Part shown: one piece after another, positions 53,501 to 63,680 of the stretch
Layout of the letters: every line of letters starts with the position of its first letter
Position numbering within the stretch: the first letter of the stretch is position 1
DNA from: Sinonovacula constricta
Lineage: Eukaryota; Mollusca; Bivalvia; Cardiida; Solecurtidae
Assembly: GCA_007844125.1 (NCBI GenBank)
Contig: CM017556.1
Location: 19,708,110 to 19,772,109 of the forward strand
Length of the DNA: 64,000 bases
Reading direction: 5' to 3'
The notes under the pieces: model-generated
The model's input: the letters and a program-made list of their open reading frames with translations, nothing else
What the model was told of the DNA's origin: nothing
The model's database searches: none
Program-made: the position numbers and the translations under genes

Positions 53501-56500
53501 CACTTGATTTTTCTTCATACTCTGAATAAACAAATTTACTACAAGTTATATTGTTCTTAGGATTTACAAATATACTCATACATAGACAAGAGGAAGGTCA
53601 GATAATTAAAGAAAGCATTTGAATGTGAATGTTTATTACATATGAGTTTAACTTTGATGTATTACCTTTGTGTATTAGAAATGATTACAAGTAAATGCTT
53701 TAATGCCTGTTTTCAGGAAACTTTCCTCATATAAGTAAGAAACATGGTTCCATTTAACTATTACACTATTTGATTTCATATAAATGCAATACTTACTGAC
53801 TCTCCTCATCTCCAAGCCCCAGTTTGCCATCCTTGCCATCACCCCAGGCAAACACCTCACCTTCACTCCCAACCACCACCACATGATGTGTTCCGCATGC
53901 CACAGATACTACATCCACACTGTTGAGGAAGAGTACAGAACTTATACATAGATGTGATCAACAGAAATAGGATATGCAATGAATATAAAGATAATGTGTA
54001 AACGAGCAACAAATAGAGATTAAGTCATGCTAATGATCAATGAATATTTAGTCATGCTAATGATCAATGAATATTTAGTCATGCTTATAATCAAAGACAC
54101 GATCATGATGGGTTTGTTTGATTATTCTTTAAATGCAATGACAAATTATAAATGCTGCTGTTTTTTAATGTCTCAGTTGTTGAGGATTGAGAATTTACCA
54201 ATACAGCTTAAGTACATTGTGTTCAAATATAACTTTCATAATACACGTTGCAAATTATTTATTATTAATTATCTGACATGTTTTGGTGAAAGTCTAGTGA
54301 TACCTTGTCATTAATAACTGTTTCTATTGTCATTTTTTCTTTTCTTTAATTTCTGTTCTTTGTTATATGTTTTATACTTGTAAATGCATCTTTGCCATGA
54401 TCTCTACTTTGTAAATGGCCAAAGACTTAATTGTCAATTTGCCAATAAATTATGTATATGTATATGTTGAGGATTGAGAAAAGTATTGACTCCTGTGTAC
54501 CTATGACCAGAATAAATGAACAATTATCAGGACACCTTCCACAGATCAAAAATCAATATCTACACTAATTGATAGCATGTGTACAGATAAACAAAACTTT
54601 GATTAGGGTCTGTTGTACAAACTGTTAACTTAAAGCAGACACAGGACTTCCTTTATTATTTAGAATGCAATTGGCTCTTAAAACATACATGCTGAAAACA
54701 CCATTAGGGCTGGGAGTGTAATGATTTAATGGAGCAAATGGTGAATTTAAACAAAAAAAAGACGTAATTAGATCTGAGTACTGGTTCTACTGAGGATATG
54801 ATACTTGAGATGAATTAATATAAGTTGACAAAACTTGTTATCCTATTGACTATACACAGGCATTTTTTAAACAAAGCATGGACAGATTAATAAGTATTGT
54901 TACTATACCAAACAACATGACACTATCACTACATAAGTATTGTTAAAACATGGAAACTGTGCAATGAATGGGCATTACTATAATTTGAAAAAAGTAATTT
55001 ATTTTTTTAACAAGACTGCAAAATATGCATGTATGTACATTTATATGCACATGTATTATCTTAGGATAGTTTTCTAATCAACTTCTTTCTGTTTCTTCTG
55101 TGAATGGTAACTAATCCAGTAGTTCCTTCTCACAAAAATAGACAGAAGTTTAAACAACTTATAGATGTGTCACGTACCTGAGAAGCAGCTCAATGAGACG
55201 TGGCCGGGACACAGAGCTCCAATCTCCATGGCCCAGACAACCCTGTGACCCATCTCCACAGGTCAGCACGATACCGCGATCACTTGCAAACACACTGAAC
55301 CCATCACCACAGCATGCTCTGAAAACAGACCATAGATTGGTTTGGTGAATAGCATGTTTCAGAATAGGTGAAAAGTCTTAAAAACTTTTCAGGCATATAC
55401 AATGTTAGGATATTAAGGTTAAATGCTCTGATCCCTTCCACACACCATGCTATGTAATACGACAATTTAGTATTACCAACATGCTTCAGAATTGTTCAAG
55501 ACAGCATACGTCTTGAAACAACTTAAGACATAATTGTGTAAACTTTTAATTAGAAGTAAATATCAGTTTTACATCACTTCACTCATTTTATTTGGTTAAG
55601 AGTAATTTTTAAGTACAAAATTCTCTAAAATATGCAAGAATGGAAAAAGATTTCTACATCAGTAATTCTACAGCAACTACATTGTTAATGATTTTGCAAC
55701 AGCCTTACAAATATTTACATTAGAAAAGATATTTTATGACATACTGGTACTAGTTTGGGGCTGTTCAATAAAAACATAATGTCCTTTGGACCCATCATCC
55801 ATCAGTTTCTTGCATAAATAAAACTGATGTTTACTGAGTGTCTTTTTCAATTTATCTGCTTTATGTAAGCATACAATAACAAGGAAACTAATAGCATTTA
55901 AACTATTTAGTTATTAAATCATAAAGGCTCTTAAGTTAATAAATGAAAACATTCTATAAATGGCATCAAAAGATAGAACAATAGACAACAGTTTTAAAGG
56001 CTGAAATGACTATGAATGCACAATTTTGTAAAATTTCACATAAAGGTAAATGCTTTATAGAATAAAAGGAACTTGGATGCACATAACAAATTAAAACTCA
56101 ACAATGTGAGAAACCAATAAACTGACTTAAATTAATGTTTCCAAACAATTGAATACACAAACCTATGACTACATGACCATGACCCACCTGGTGATAGATT
56201 TCCCCCTCAGAGCCTCTACCTGACGAGGTTTCTCCACGCTTTCCTCATCTCCATGGCCCAGTTGCCCCTTGCTACCTTCTCCCCAGGTAAACACCTGACT
56301 CTCCATGGTAACAACAATCACATGATCAGCCCCAACAGCTGTCTGCAAGCAACGTTATAGAAAATGGTTATAAACTCTACAAATTACAATCTATTTTCAC
56401 TACAATATATTTAGTCAGAATTACCATCAGTCATAAAATGTCAACATTTAAATTTAATAACTATAACTTAAAAGGTATGAACTGTCACATGAAAAAAAGA

Positions 56501-59500
56501 ACACAACAGCTGCAATCATATTTAATATATTAATATAGAATATAATAATAATATATATAATAATATATATAACTAAGGTATGAACAGTCACATGAAAACA
56601 AGAACACAACAAGTGCAATCATATTTAATATAATATAATAATATTATATAATAATAATATAATATAATAATATAATATTATAATATAAGTTAATATAATA
56701 TAACTATTAACATGCAATAAACATGCTATACTTAACTTAAGTGGTGTCCCAAAATATATATATTTACATCAATTTACATATTAATTTCCAAAGAACATGC
56801 AAAGTATAATGAAAAAAAACAACAACAGGAAATAATTCCAATGTATATTCAGATCCATTGGGAAGGTACAAATAATACTTACTGATCTGATTTTAACTCT
56901 TGGGTTGAGTTCAATAGGTGTTATATCTGCAGTAGCACTATCAAAGTAGTACAAGACAGTTCTGTAATAATAAAAGGTGACAGTTATAAATAAGTGACCA
57001 ATTTGTGAAATAAAAGTATAGTCCTATTTATTTTTGAGAAGTTTTAAATGGCTACTAAACATATTAATAGTAGTCAAGTAACCACAATAAAAATATTGAT
57101 TCTTATCATATATATATATATATATATGTATTCCTATTTTCCTCTTTTAACAGACTACCTGAATAAGGTTGGTAATTATAGATGAATATTAACAAAACAT
57201 GAAGTAGTATGTGAAGCAAACATTCAGCTACTACATCAATCTGTTGATCAGATTCTGAAAGACCATCATGTCAGGAAAAGCAAATAAAAGGACTGAAAAT
57301 GACAAGATTATCAGAACTAATGCAAAAACCTACTAAGTTATACAACTGTTTGATACAAAATGCACACTTTACACATATGACTGCCCCAGTCCTTCATATG
57401 AACAAAATCTATAAAATGTTGTTAAAATCTCCTACATGCATTTTACTGCATATGCAAACGATGTAGCATCAATTTCTTACAAGTCTCCAAATTAAGACTG
57501 GTATATGATACTCTTTATTGCAATAGTGGCAAAGATGTGAAATCTATCTGGTGTACCAGTCTTTATTTAACTAAATATGTAACCTTGTTTTCTTCTTGGT
57601 GTTTTCAGTGTTGGTCCTGACAGCAACATCATCATCATTCTCACTCAGGTCGTCCTCACACTGCTCCAGCAACTGCAAGATTAAGAGGACAAATCAAATT
57701 TGAACATGATAATACTAAATACCATTTAAATTCTGCATGATCAGGTGACTGAGATTTATTTTTTTACTAAAAATAGCAAAAAATAACAAACTAGTAAATC
57801 ATGGAAAATTCTGAACAAGATAATGGTAGATATTTCCTTTGGCATTCCATAATCTTGAAGTGTATCATATGTTCTAAGGAAAACTAAACCCAGTGACTAC
57901 CCTTTGGTATAAGATGCATATAGGATTGTAAGACAGATCAATAACTGAGGGAAGTTATTCCAGAACAAGACATGATCTCAACAAAAACTTTTTAGATTAA
58001 ATTTAAGGAAAAAAAAAAAACATTTCTCCCTGTCTGACTTTGGGTATGTGTATGTTAAGGAGAAGTCAGTTAATGTTTAACACAGTTTCATCTAAAAGTT
58101 GACATTTCCTTTAATAAGTATAAAAAGCACAACTAACTGTTGCTGACCTTTAATACACATTTTGCAGAGAATATCATAGGCTGACAGTATTAAATCTGAT
58201 ACTAAAGCGTGACACTTTAAAACATAATTTAGAAAAAAAGGACTCTTTCTCAGGATTGACCTTGGGTATATGACTGTAGAGAAGGTCATTGGCTGAAGGT
58301 CGAAGGTCAGGGTTCTGTGATAACATCAGCATAATAAGATCTTTGAATCCCTGGGAGTAAGGTGTCCTTCACTGGGGCAAACTGACCCTGGGTAAAAAGC
58401 AGATAATTAATAATTAACTTAAAACATACTATTATGCATATGTAACTCATAACTCCATTCTAGCCAACAGTAGTTTAGTTTTATCAATTAAAACTTTTTA
58501 AATAAATTTCAGAAACAAAATAGTATGTCAAGTTATTGTTTGCAGAGGCAGAATCCAAGCCAATATCTAGGAAGAACTACCACGGTGACAGTTCAGCAGG
58601 AAATATTTACACGCTTAGGGTAAAATGGTTTGGCTATATGTATCTAAAATCAGACAAGGGTTGGGGAAAAGAGGCAACAAAACCACCAAGAAGATCCAAG
58701 TTAACCTGGTTTGAGACTGTCACATTTGACCTTGGCCACAGCCCTAATAATTTAAAAGACAGAGAGAGATGGCCAGCAGCCATTGTTCAAGTCCAGGCTT
58801 ACACAGGAGTCAACAATGGTAATAATCATGTATAGGCAAATAAAGCAACTTTTGAAAATCCATATTTGGTTGTTTCTTTAAAAAAAAGATGTTTAAGTGT
58901 GAATAATAATATGAAATGACTACTAACAGTATTAAAACATATTGTTAGATGTTGCAGCATTACCTTCATTATTTTATTGACCAGAGCTGGAAGGTTTGAC
59001 CCCTCAAATGTCTTTTGTAGGCATGCCATCTCATACAGTATACAGCCCATGGCCCAAATATCTGACTTGTGGTTGTAAGGCTTCCCTTCACACTGGGAGA
59101 GAGGGAAAAAGCATTCTAAGAGTTTAATATTGTTAATATAAAATCTGAAAAAATTAAGCATTTTCAGTTGTGCTAAGAATTATGGTCCAAATATTGGATT
59201 TGTGATAAGACAGCTTCCCTTCATACCTATTTTTACCTATTTTTTGTTAATGAGTTTATTATTATTTATATCAGATTTGGGCTCTTTATTTTTTTCTGTA
59301 GACAAGTATGCATGCACTTGTAAAACAAATTAAGTAACTGAAAAACATTTATCTAAATATGTAAACTTAACTGTTATCTAAATATGAAACTAAAATGTCT
59401 CTTAAATACTGTATTTCCTTTTCTTACCATCTCAGGGCTTATATAATAGGGTGTCCCCAACACTGTATTAGCACCCTTGTTTGCTGTTGACATCATCTTG

Positions 59501-62500
59501 GAAATGCCAAAATCTCCTACTTTGACCACCCCTTCCTTGGTCAAGAAAATGTTAGCTGTCTTTAGGTCCCTGTGATTAAATAAATATAACAAGGAGTTGT
59601 ATAAGTATTATAATTAGTTTTCATGTTGCATAGAGATTGTGTCCAGTAATGCATCTAAATGATGCTAAAATATCTCCCATTCAGAAACCCTTTCTTGATC
59701 ATATTAATATCAGCATTCTCACATGGTAATTGAAGGAACTGGGTTAAACAAAGAAGGAATTCCACTAGTAAGCCTTAAAAAAGGCCATAGGTAAGCTATG
59801 TAACACTTAATTTTGCACCAGTCTGTAGCTTTCAGTGAAGAGTTCCCACATTAACCCCACACTGTGATCACAGTGTGTATAAGGCCACAAATACAAAGCA
59901 TTGATCAAAAGCTAGCTGATCTGTACCTACACAATTTTCATAGGATTTCATAAGACTGATTTATGCTAAGCATATTTTAATAGTTACTCAAACTGTTTCA
60001 AACATAATTTTGGGTGCCTGTGGCTGAGCTGTTAGTCATTGACTTGAAACACAGCCACACACAGCAAGGGCTCAAGTACCGGTCAGAGCTAGAACTTTCC
60101 TGTGAGGGGTGGTTACACTAAATACCGACGGGAAGTACAATGTGTGACATGGACTTTTTCTCTTTAGTAACAGTCTGTTGCTATGTTTTGGCATTAAATT
60201 TCCTATTTTGAAGATAATCTCAATCTTTTGGTTTCAAAAGGAAGCTAAAACTATGTAGAATTAAAAGAAAGCAAAAGTCTTTAACCCCTATGCACAATAA
60301 TGGACTGATCTAATTTTACAGGAAGTACATATTTCATTGAAATTTGGCGGTATGCGCAGTCTATGAAGCTGAACCTTTTTACAAGTTGCAAAAGTTGCCT
60401 GAGTTCTGGGTCTTTCTGATAGACAATAAATAGCTCTTTTCACCTATATATGGTTATAGAGGTCCATCATAACTTGGTCATGGTGCAATTTGTTTCCATC
60501 TTATCGCGATTCACTATAGAATATAGAACAAACTTATTTAGTGGCATCTAACCTGTGAGCATGTCTTACAGGTGAGCAGCAGTGCAACAGTGGTCCACCT
60601 CCACCAATAATTAGCTGGACATACCAATATGGCCATATTTGTGAACAACAATAAAAGTAACAAAATTCTCATCCTATGGAGAAAGTAGTGCTTGAAACTA
60701 GCTTTACAATAATCTGGTAACTAGGAATGCTCCTTGTGCACCACCACCAACCTTTTCATCATGGGTTAAAAATGTCAATTTTGGTTTGAATAATCAAAAT
60801 TGTCCACATACTAAACAAACTTATTTGGAATATATGACAATAAATGAGTAAAGAGGATCAAATACAACAGCAATGTTCCAAATGTAATTTCCATACCTAA
60901 TGGAAATAGTATGTTTGGACATAGTTTTACAAGGAAAGCTACACAATGAGATCAGCACAAGTCCAAACATTTCCCCTACCTGTGCAGGATGTTGTGTTTG
61001 TGTATGTGTCTGATAGCTGCAAGAATCTGCTGGAACATCAGCAGGATCTGTCTCTCCTCCAGGTTCTTCTCCTGACTGCTCAGGTACTGTGCCAAGGGTT
61101 CTGTAATATAGTGTTATGTTATTTATAGACTGTTGATTAATTTTCCCATTAATTACCAAATAAGCTTTCTTTCTTTTGGCAAATCAGCTTCTGCCTTTTA
61201 ATTTTGCTAATTCAGCTTGTATTTATATCAGTAGCCTGGGTTCTAGTGATAGAGTTTGCTACATGTATGTCACAGTCACTGGAGAAGAAGTTACTGGATA
61301 CATTCAGATATTTCTACATATATACACCATAAAGCAAAGCTGTACCAGAGAATGTGAGTCATTGTTGGTCACAGTCATACTGAATGGATGCCTGAGTTGA
61401 AGCAAGTTGATTATTAGGAGAGACCTTGAGGCAGCCATAAAAGTATTTATGACCACAAAATGTATAGGCAAAGAATCATACTTGCAATGGCATTTCAGAG
61501 CATGTCTTTCATGCATACAAATAGATATATATATTTTCATATATACAAAAACTGAAGAAAAAAATGATTTTGCTTTCTTTTTGTCTTTTTATGACAGGTT
61601 TGTCTTCTAGTTATGTTTTACATTTATAATTAAATTAATGAAAAAAAGATAGTTAAAAGAAGGTAGATTAAGGGAGGAAGGAAGGAAGGAGGAAGGAAAG
61701 GAAGGAAGGGAGGGAGGGGAGGAAGGAAGGAGGGAAAGGAGAAAGGATGGAAGGACAGAAGGAAGAGAAGGGAGTGAGGAAGGAAGGAAAGAAGGAAGGA
61801 AGGAAAGGAAGAGGGAGGGAGGGAGGGAGGAAGGAAGGAATTTTGAAACGTGGCTTACCCTCCATCAGCATATTCCATCTCTATCATTATGACCCCATCC
61901 TCTTCGAATGAGTCGTAGTAACTGATGATGTTGGGGTGTTCCAGCATGGCCAGGATATTAACCTACAATTACAACAAACAATGTAGATACCAACCTTCAT
62001 TTCCAAAAGAACAATGAAAAGGATCCACAATTTACACATTCTGCTCACACAAACATACACACAAATTGTCCAGAGTAACATAAAATAAAGAATAAAATAA
62101 TTCAAATAAATCCCATCATACATAGAGCTTCAAAAAAGTATTTTTAGAGACCTACTAAGTTATCATACATAGAGTAAAATGTACACTGTGATAGTGCATT
62201 TGTATCTCATATACTGTAGAAACTCCATTACTAAAAGTTAGATCATTTGAAACAAAAGTGTTTTTATATTTAATGTATAATATAATTAAATACGTAAGAT
62301 AAGTTTTAAAACTTTTCTTATTAATTTTTTTTCTAGTTGTATATGTTGGAATTGTGTTACTACAAAGATGACTCACATTCAGCAGAATAAGATCGGGCAT
62401 CCATGGAGATTTCATGACTAGAATGAATACTTTGTGATGCTTGATGACAGGGATTCAACCATAGTGCTGACTGCCTCAAGATCATCCATATGTATAATTT

Positions 62501-63439
62501 AGAAACAAGTTAGTGTTGGCATTAAGAATTATAAAATATAAATTAGCAGGCTTCATAATCAGTTGTCACATGTAAAGCAAAAGATTAGCAGTAATAGTTT
62601 AATTATACCTCATTAAGTGCCATCTGCCTCTCAGAAGCATTGAGATCATGCATGTTGATTTCTTTCAGAATAACCAGGGAGTCATCATCTTTTTTCTTGT
62701 ATAAGACTGCAGCTCCATAGGCACCTAATCAAACATTAATGTGTAAACATTTTGTATAATCCATTTAATATACTGTATGTTTATAGCCAATAGAAATTAA
62801 TAGAAAAATGATTTGTCTGGGGGCCACAAATGGCTGACCAGTTGGAGTTTTGACTAATAAATCCTCACTTCTTCAATGTCTTCATTGGGGCAGATAAAAA
62901 GTCACAGATAAGTCTCACTCTGATGACAGTTGCATCTGTCAGTTTTTCCCCACTTATGACAGCTGAACATTGCCATAGTGACCATTATAGGGTCAAGGTA
63001 ATGGAGATATCAAAACAAAACAAATATTATAATTAGTAGTAAATACCAGTGTACCAGGGAAGGATCATTCAAACAAAAATCAACTTCACATAAGGTCAGC
63101 TGACACAAAAAACTGGTAAATTATGTTCTGTTCTATGCTTTTTACAGAAATATACAAAATTGTTACACATGCAGTATTTAGGGTGCCAAACAGGTCGGAA
63201 GAATAATGGTCCTAAAACTAATTCAGTCTAATGATTTGAGACAAGTCTTTGGCTCTGTTTTTTACCTGTAAAGTAATCTAATAATAAGATAATCTTAATT
63301 AAGATACACAATATTACTGAGTGTTTCTGAAGTACCTTTGCCAACTGTCTGTATCTTCTCAAAACCTGCAAGTGTCTGCTGTTGCTGGCTTATCCAACCT
63401 CGTAACTTCTCCAGCTTGAAGTACATTTCTCCAACAGAA
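33220..63439 (-). CDS. NEK9: NEK8/NEK9-type NIMA-related kinase with RCC1 propeller and coiled-coil tail (25 exons; overview)
   Basis: Exons on the minus strand: 63336-63439, 62609-62724, 61859-61962, 60980-61100, 59428-59569, 58964-59092, 58261-58387, 57584-57672, 56883-56961, 56188-56342, 55178-55318, 53797-53919, 53068-53254, 52201-52419, 51799-52036, 51274-51429, 50630-50750, 49274-49402, 48328-48448, 47568-47843, 46155-46255, 44437-44521, 36396-36515, 35994-36098, 33220-33315. From the ATG at 63426 this gives about 1,122 residues, against 979 for human NEK9 and 692 for NEK8. Every junction is GT-AG with matching phase, except two extra bases in exons 4 and 7. Family role (known): Ser/Thr kinases acting in mitotic spindle and centrosome control (NEK9) or at the primary cilium (NEK8). 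The N-lobe looks NEK9-like, the C-lobe NEK8-like, and the coiled-coil tail NEK9-like, so the exact paralogue is unsettled. Exon 1 as listed follows an acceptor-like AG, so a 5' exon may lie beyond the window. Confidence 0.85.
34930..35740. other. CpG-richer stretch in the last NEK intron
   Basis: Compared with its AT-rich surroundings this part has more CpG. It holds AAAATGGCG (YY1-like, near 35146), GACGCGATGATGTCAC, and a GC-box-like GAGGCGGGGC (near 35638). No exon is recognised. It could be an internal promoter or an old insertion. Confidence 0.25.
37141..41356. repeat. 30-bp minisatellite array, left block (about 140 units)
   Basis: Core CCTTTGCATCATTAAAAC, then ACATGAATACAA. The period is exactly 30 over 4.2 kb, with no net indel out of register. 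Variants are CCTGTGCATC, TTTAAACAC, ATGGATACAA and ATGCATACAA. Higher-order copies: 37381-37740 recurs 600 bp on, and about 38551-39110 recurs 690-720 bp on. Because 30 is a multiple of 3, several frames on both strands stay open for hundreds of codons. The whole block is inside the NEK intron 36516-44436. Confidence 0.98.
41357..42290 (+). mobile_element. hAT-type transposon remnant inserted in the 30-bp array
   Basis: Perfect 14-bp terminal inverted repeats CAGGGCTTTTTCAG (41357-41370 and 42277-42290). The element is 934 bp, with many subterminal TTCCCAAT motifs at both ends. On the plus strand at about 41926-42141 a short frame reads [20 protein letters not shown] and then NLIRICIEG. This resembles the C-terminal dimerisation region of hAT transposases (ERGFSxMN...KLRNxLG...LMRISIEG). 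The rest of the transposase is absent. The array continues on both sides. Flanking CTTTG (or 7 of 8 bases, CCTTTGCA/GCTTTGCA, if the termini are set at GGGC and CCCT) is the probable target duplication. Confidence 0.85.
42291..44422. repeat. 30-bp minisatellite array, right block (about 71 units)
   Basis: Same unit as 37141-41356, with ATGTATACAA and ATGGATACAA variants commoner. A 540-bp higher-order copy is visible (42601 and 43141 blocks). It ends about 13 bases from the 5' splice site of NEK exon 22 (GT at 44435-44436). Confidence 0.98.
44880..45120. other. Intronic stretch of higher GC, unrecognised
   Basis: About 240 bases (for example around CCCGAGCACCTGTGG near 45040) differ in composition from the flanking intron. 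It may be an old mobile-element fragment; no family recognised. Confidence 0.25.
45429..45640. repeat. About 60-bp tandem repeat (3-4 copies)
   Basis: Recurrent TTTTGACATGACTT, AAGCACA and ACATTACCTTTAAAG blocks, in the NEK intron. Confidence 0.75.
45872..46162 (-). repeat. 32-bp minisatellite duplicating the 5' splice site of NEK exon 21
   Basis: Nine copies of a unit that reads CTAGCCAG/GTATTAATC and then ATTTTTTGCCAAAAA on the minus strand. The first copy is the real exon end and donor (exon low end 46155). The others lie downstream in the intron. Confidence 0.9.
46155..51429 (-). CDS. NEK9: NEK Ser/Thr-rich disordered tail (exons 16-21)
   Basis: Exons 51274-51429, 50630-50750, 49274-49402, 48328-48448, 47568-47843 and 46155-46255 encode about 300 residues (687-987) rich in S, T, E, D and K. 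Basic patches ([12 protein letters not shown]) and acidic runs (GQSEEEKGR) are present, and no globular domain is visible. The tail is much longer than in vertebrate NEK8. Two acceptor choices are uncertain. Exon 18 can start at 49402 or 12 bases later (49390), both in frame. Exon 20 must start at 47843 to keep phase, although a stronger-looking pyrimidine tract precedes an out-of-frame AG at 47806. Proline-directed sites (LTPYK, LTPRN) suggest phosphorylation by mitotic kinases; that is inference. Confidence 0.75.
46444..47201. mobile_element. pogo/Tigger-like MITE
   Basis: A 758-bp element with termini CAGTCAACTCTCGTTATC on both ends (inverted), flanked by TA (46442-46443 and 47202-47203). 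The CAGT start, TA duplication and ATCTCAAA-type subterminal sequence fit the pogo/Tigger group. Internally, repeated TCAAACTRTTTTCTACG motifs near both ends extend the inverted repeat. No transposase frame. It lies in a NEK intron. Confidence 0.8.
49680..49950 (-). mobile_element. tRNA-derived SINE-like repeat (copy B)
   Basis: On the minus strand a B-box-like GGTTTGATCCC (near 49900) lies in a degenerate tRNA-like head. It is followed by the body shared with 18390-18600 (GTGTCAGGATAATGTGACTG). It lies in an intron of the NEK gene. The shared body plus a tRNA-like head is what a SINE with a conserved central domain would look like. Confidence 0.5.
51799..57672 (-). CDS. NEK9: NEK linker and seven-bladed RCC1 propeller (exons 8-15)
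   Basis: Exon 8 encodes an acidic and basic linker after the kinase ([15 protein letters not shown], then KKK). Exons 9-15 encode RCC1 blades, recognisable by the repeated (hydrophobic)xxWGxxxxGxLGxG pattern: [15 protein letters not shown] (blade 1, degenerate), [79 protein letters not shown] and [12 protein letters not shown]. This is about residues 307-640. In human NEK9 the RCC1 domain restrains the kinase and binds Ran; whether that applies here is inference. Exon lengths and phases close perfectly (89, 79, 155, 141, 123, 187, 219, 238), and no stop or shift is seen in this part. Confidence 0.88.
53343..53384. other. Perfect 18-bp inverted repeat with 6-base loop
   Basis: Arms 53343-53360 (TTTTCACACATTTGTGAA) and 53367-53384, loop CTGTCA. 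It lies in a NEK intron about 90 bases upstream of the exon 13 acceptor. Confidence 0.85.
54024..54082. repeat. 27-bp tandem repeat (about 2.3 copies)
   Basis: Unit AGTCATGCTAATGATCAATG plus AATATTT, in a NEK intron. Confidence 0.8.
56474..56636. repeat. 104-bp duplication in an AT-rich tract
   Basis: 56474-56532 recurs at 56578-56636 (both begin GGTATGAAC and include TCACATGAAAA). It is followed by AATAT-rich simple sequence to about 56710. Confidence 0.8.
57106..57127. repeat. (TA)n microsatellite
   Basis: About ten TA dinucleotides in a NEK intron. Confidence 0.9.
58261..63439 (-). CDS. NEK9: NEK kinase domain (exons 1-7)
   Basis: Residues about 22-276. The glycine loop is GKGAYGAA (29-36), the ATP lysine is in LVILKEI (K51), and the alpha-C glutamate is in ALNE (E69). 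Next come the hinge [18 protein letters not shown] (catalytic D145, K147, N150) and GDFGISK (D163). The activation segment ends GTPYYISPE, and [17 protein letters not shown] follows. All catalytic residues are present, so the encoded enzyme should be active. Exon 4 (60980-61100) is 121 bases where 120 are needed: the frame breaks between GGTL and QYLSSQ near 61092-61097. Exon 7 (58261-58387) is 127 bases where 126 are needed: the break lies between PVKDT and YSQGF near 58359-58360. Both breaks are one added base, and the sequence on each side is well conserved. Read literally, the first break gives an out-of-frame reading and loses the rest of the kinase. Confidence 0.85.
58536..58835 (+). pseudogene. 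Relic of a non-LTR retrotransposon reverse transcriptase C-terminus
   Basis: A plus-strand frame, antisense to the NEK gene and within its intron, reads [18 protein letters not shown], then [16 protein letters not shown] and [13 protein letters not shown]. The order resembles the end of many LINE polyproteins (LRWLGHV-RM, GRPKLRW-D-I--DL, A-DR--WR). No upstream reverse transcriptase core is present. It is a short decayed fragment. Confidence 0.5.
60013..60089 (+). pseudogene. tRNA-Ser-like relic or SINE head
   Basis: GTGGCTGAGCTGTTAG resembles the D arm of class II tRNAs. It is followed by GACTTGAAAC (anticodon-loop-like, TGA), a long variable region and GGGCTCAAGTACC (degenerate B box). Stems do not pair fully, so it is not a functional tRNA. 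It ends 17 bases before the MITE at 60107. Confidence 0.4.
60107..60553 (+). mobile_element. MITE of unnamed family (copy 2), in NEK intron
   Basis: A 447-bp element homologous along its length to 20747-21213. The right terminus reads GGTTAGATGCCACTAAATA when reverse complemented. It is directly flanked by TGTGAG on both sides (60101-60106 and 60554-60559). The different target sequences in the two copies show that the ends are real transposon ends. Confidence 0.75.
61673..61842. repeat. (GGAA)n polypurine tract near a NEK exon
   Basis: About 170 bases of almost pure purine (GGAA, GGGA, GGA units) on the plus strand, so polypyrimidine on the gene's strand. It starts 17 bases inside the intron after exon 3 (61859). 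Confidence 0.95.
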
Positions 63440-63610
63440 CTGAGTAATTGGAAACAAAAAACCACATACAGTTAATGGTAGGGAATTAAGACATAAAATA
63501 TAATTTATGTAGAGGTGTTTGAAACAGACAGCATTCACTAAATTTTCTTGTCATTAAAAGTGAAAATTCATACAAGATATGTTTGACCTTGTGTTATAAT
63601 TATGTCCCAT

Positions 63611-63680
63611 CAACAATAATTTTGTTAAGTCTGATTAATATGACTCAACAATAATTTTGTTAAGTCTGATTAATATGACA
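63611..63680. repeat. 35-bp tandem duplication
   Basis: Unit CAACAATAATTTTGTTAAGT plus CTGATTAATATGACT, two copies, upstream of the first NEK exon seen. Confidence 0.85.

Noticed and set aside
60821..61159. Open minus-strand frame reading [18 protein letters not shown]
   Set aside because: It is the wrong frame of NEK exon 4, exposed by the extra base; the other frame gives the conserved kinase sequence.
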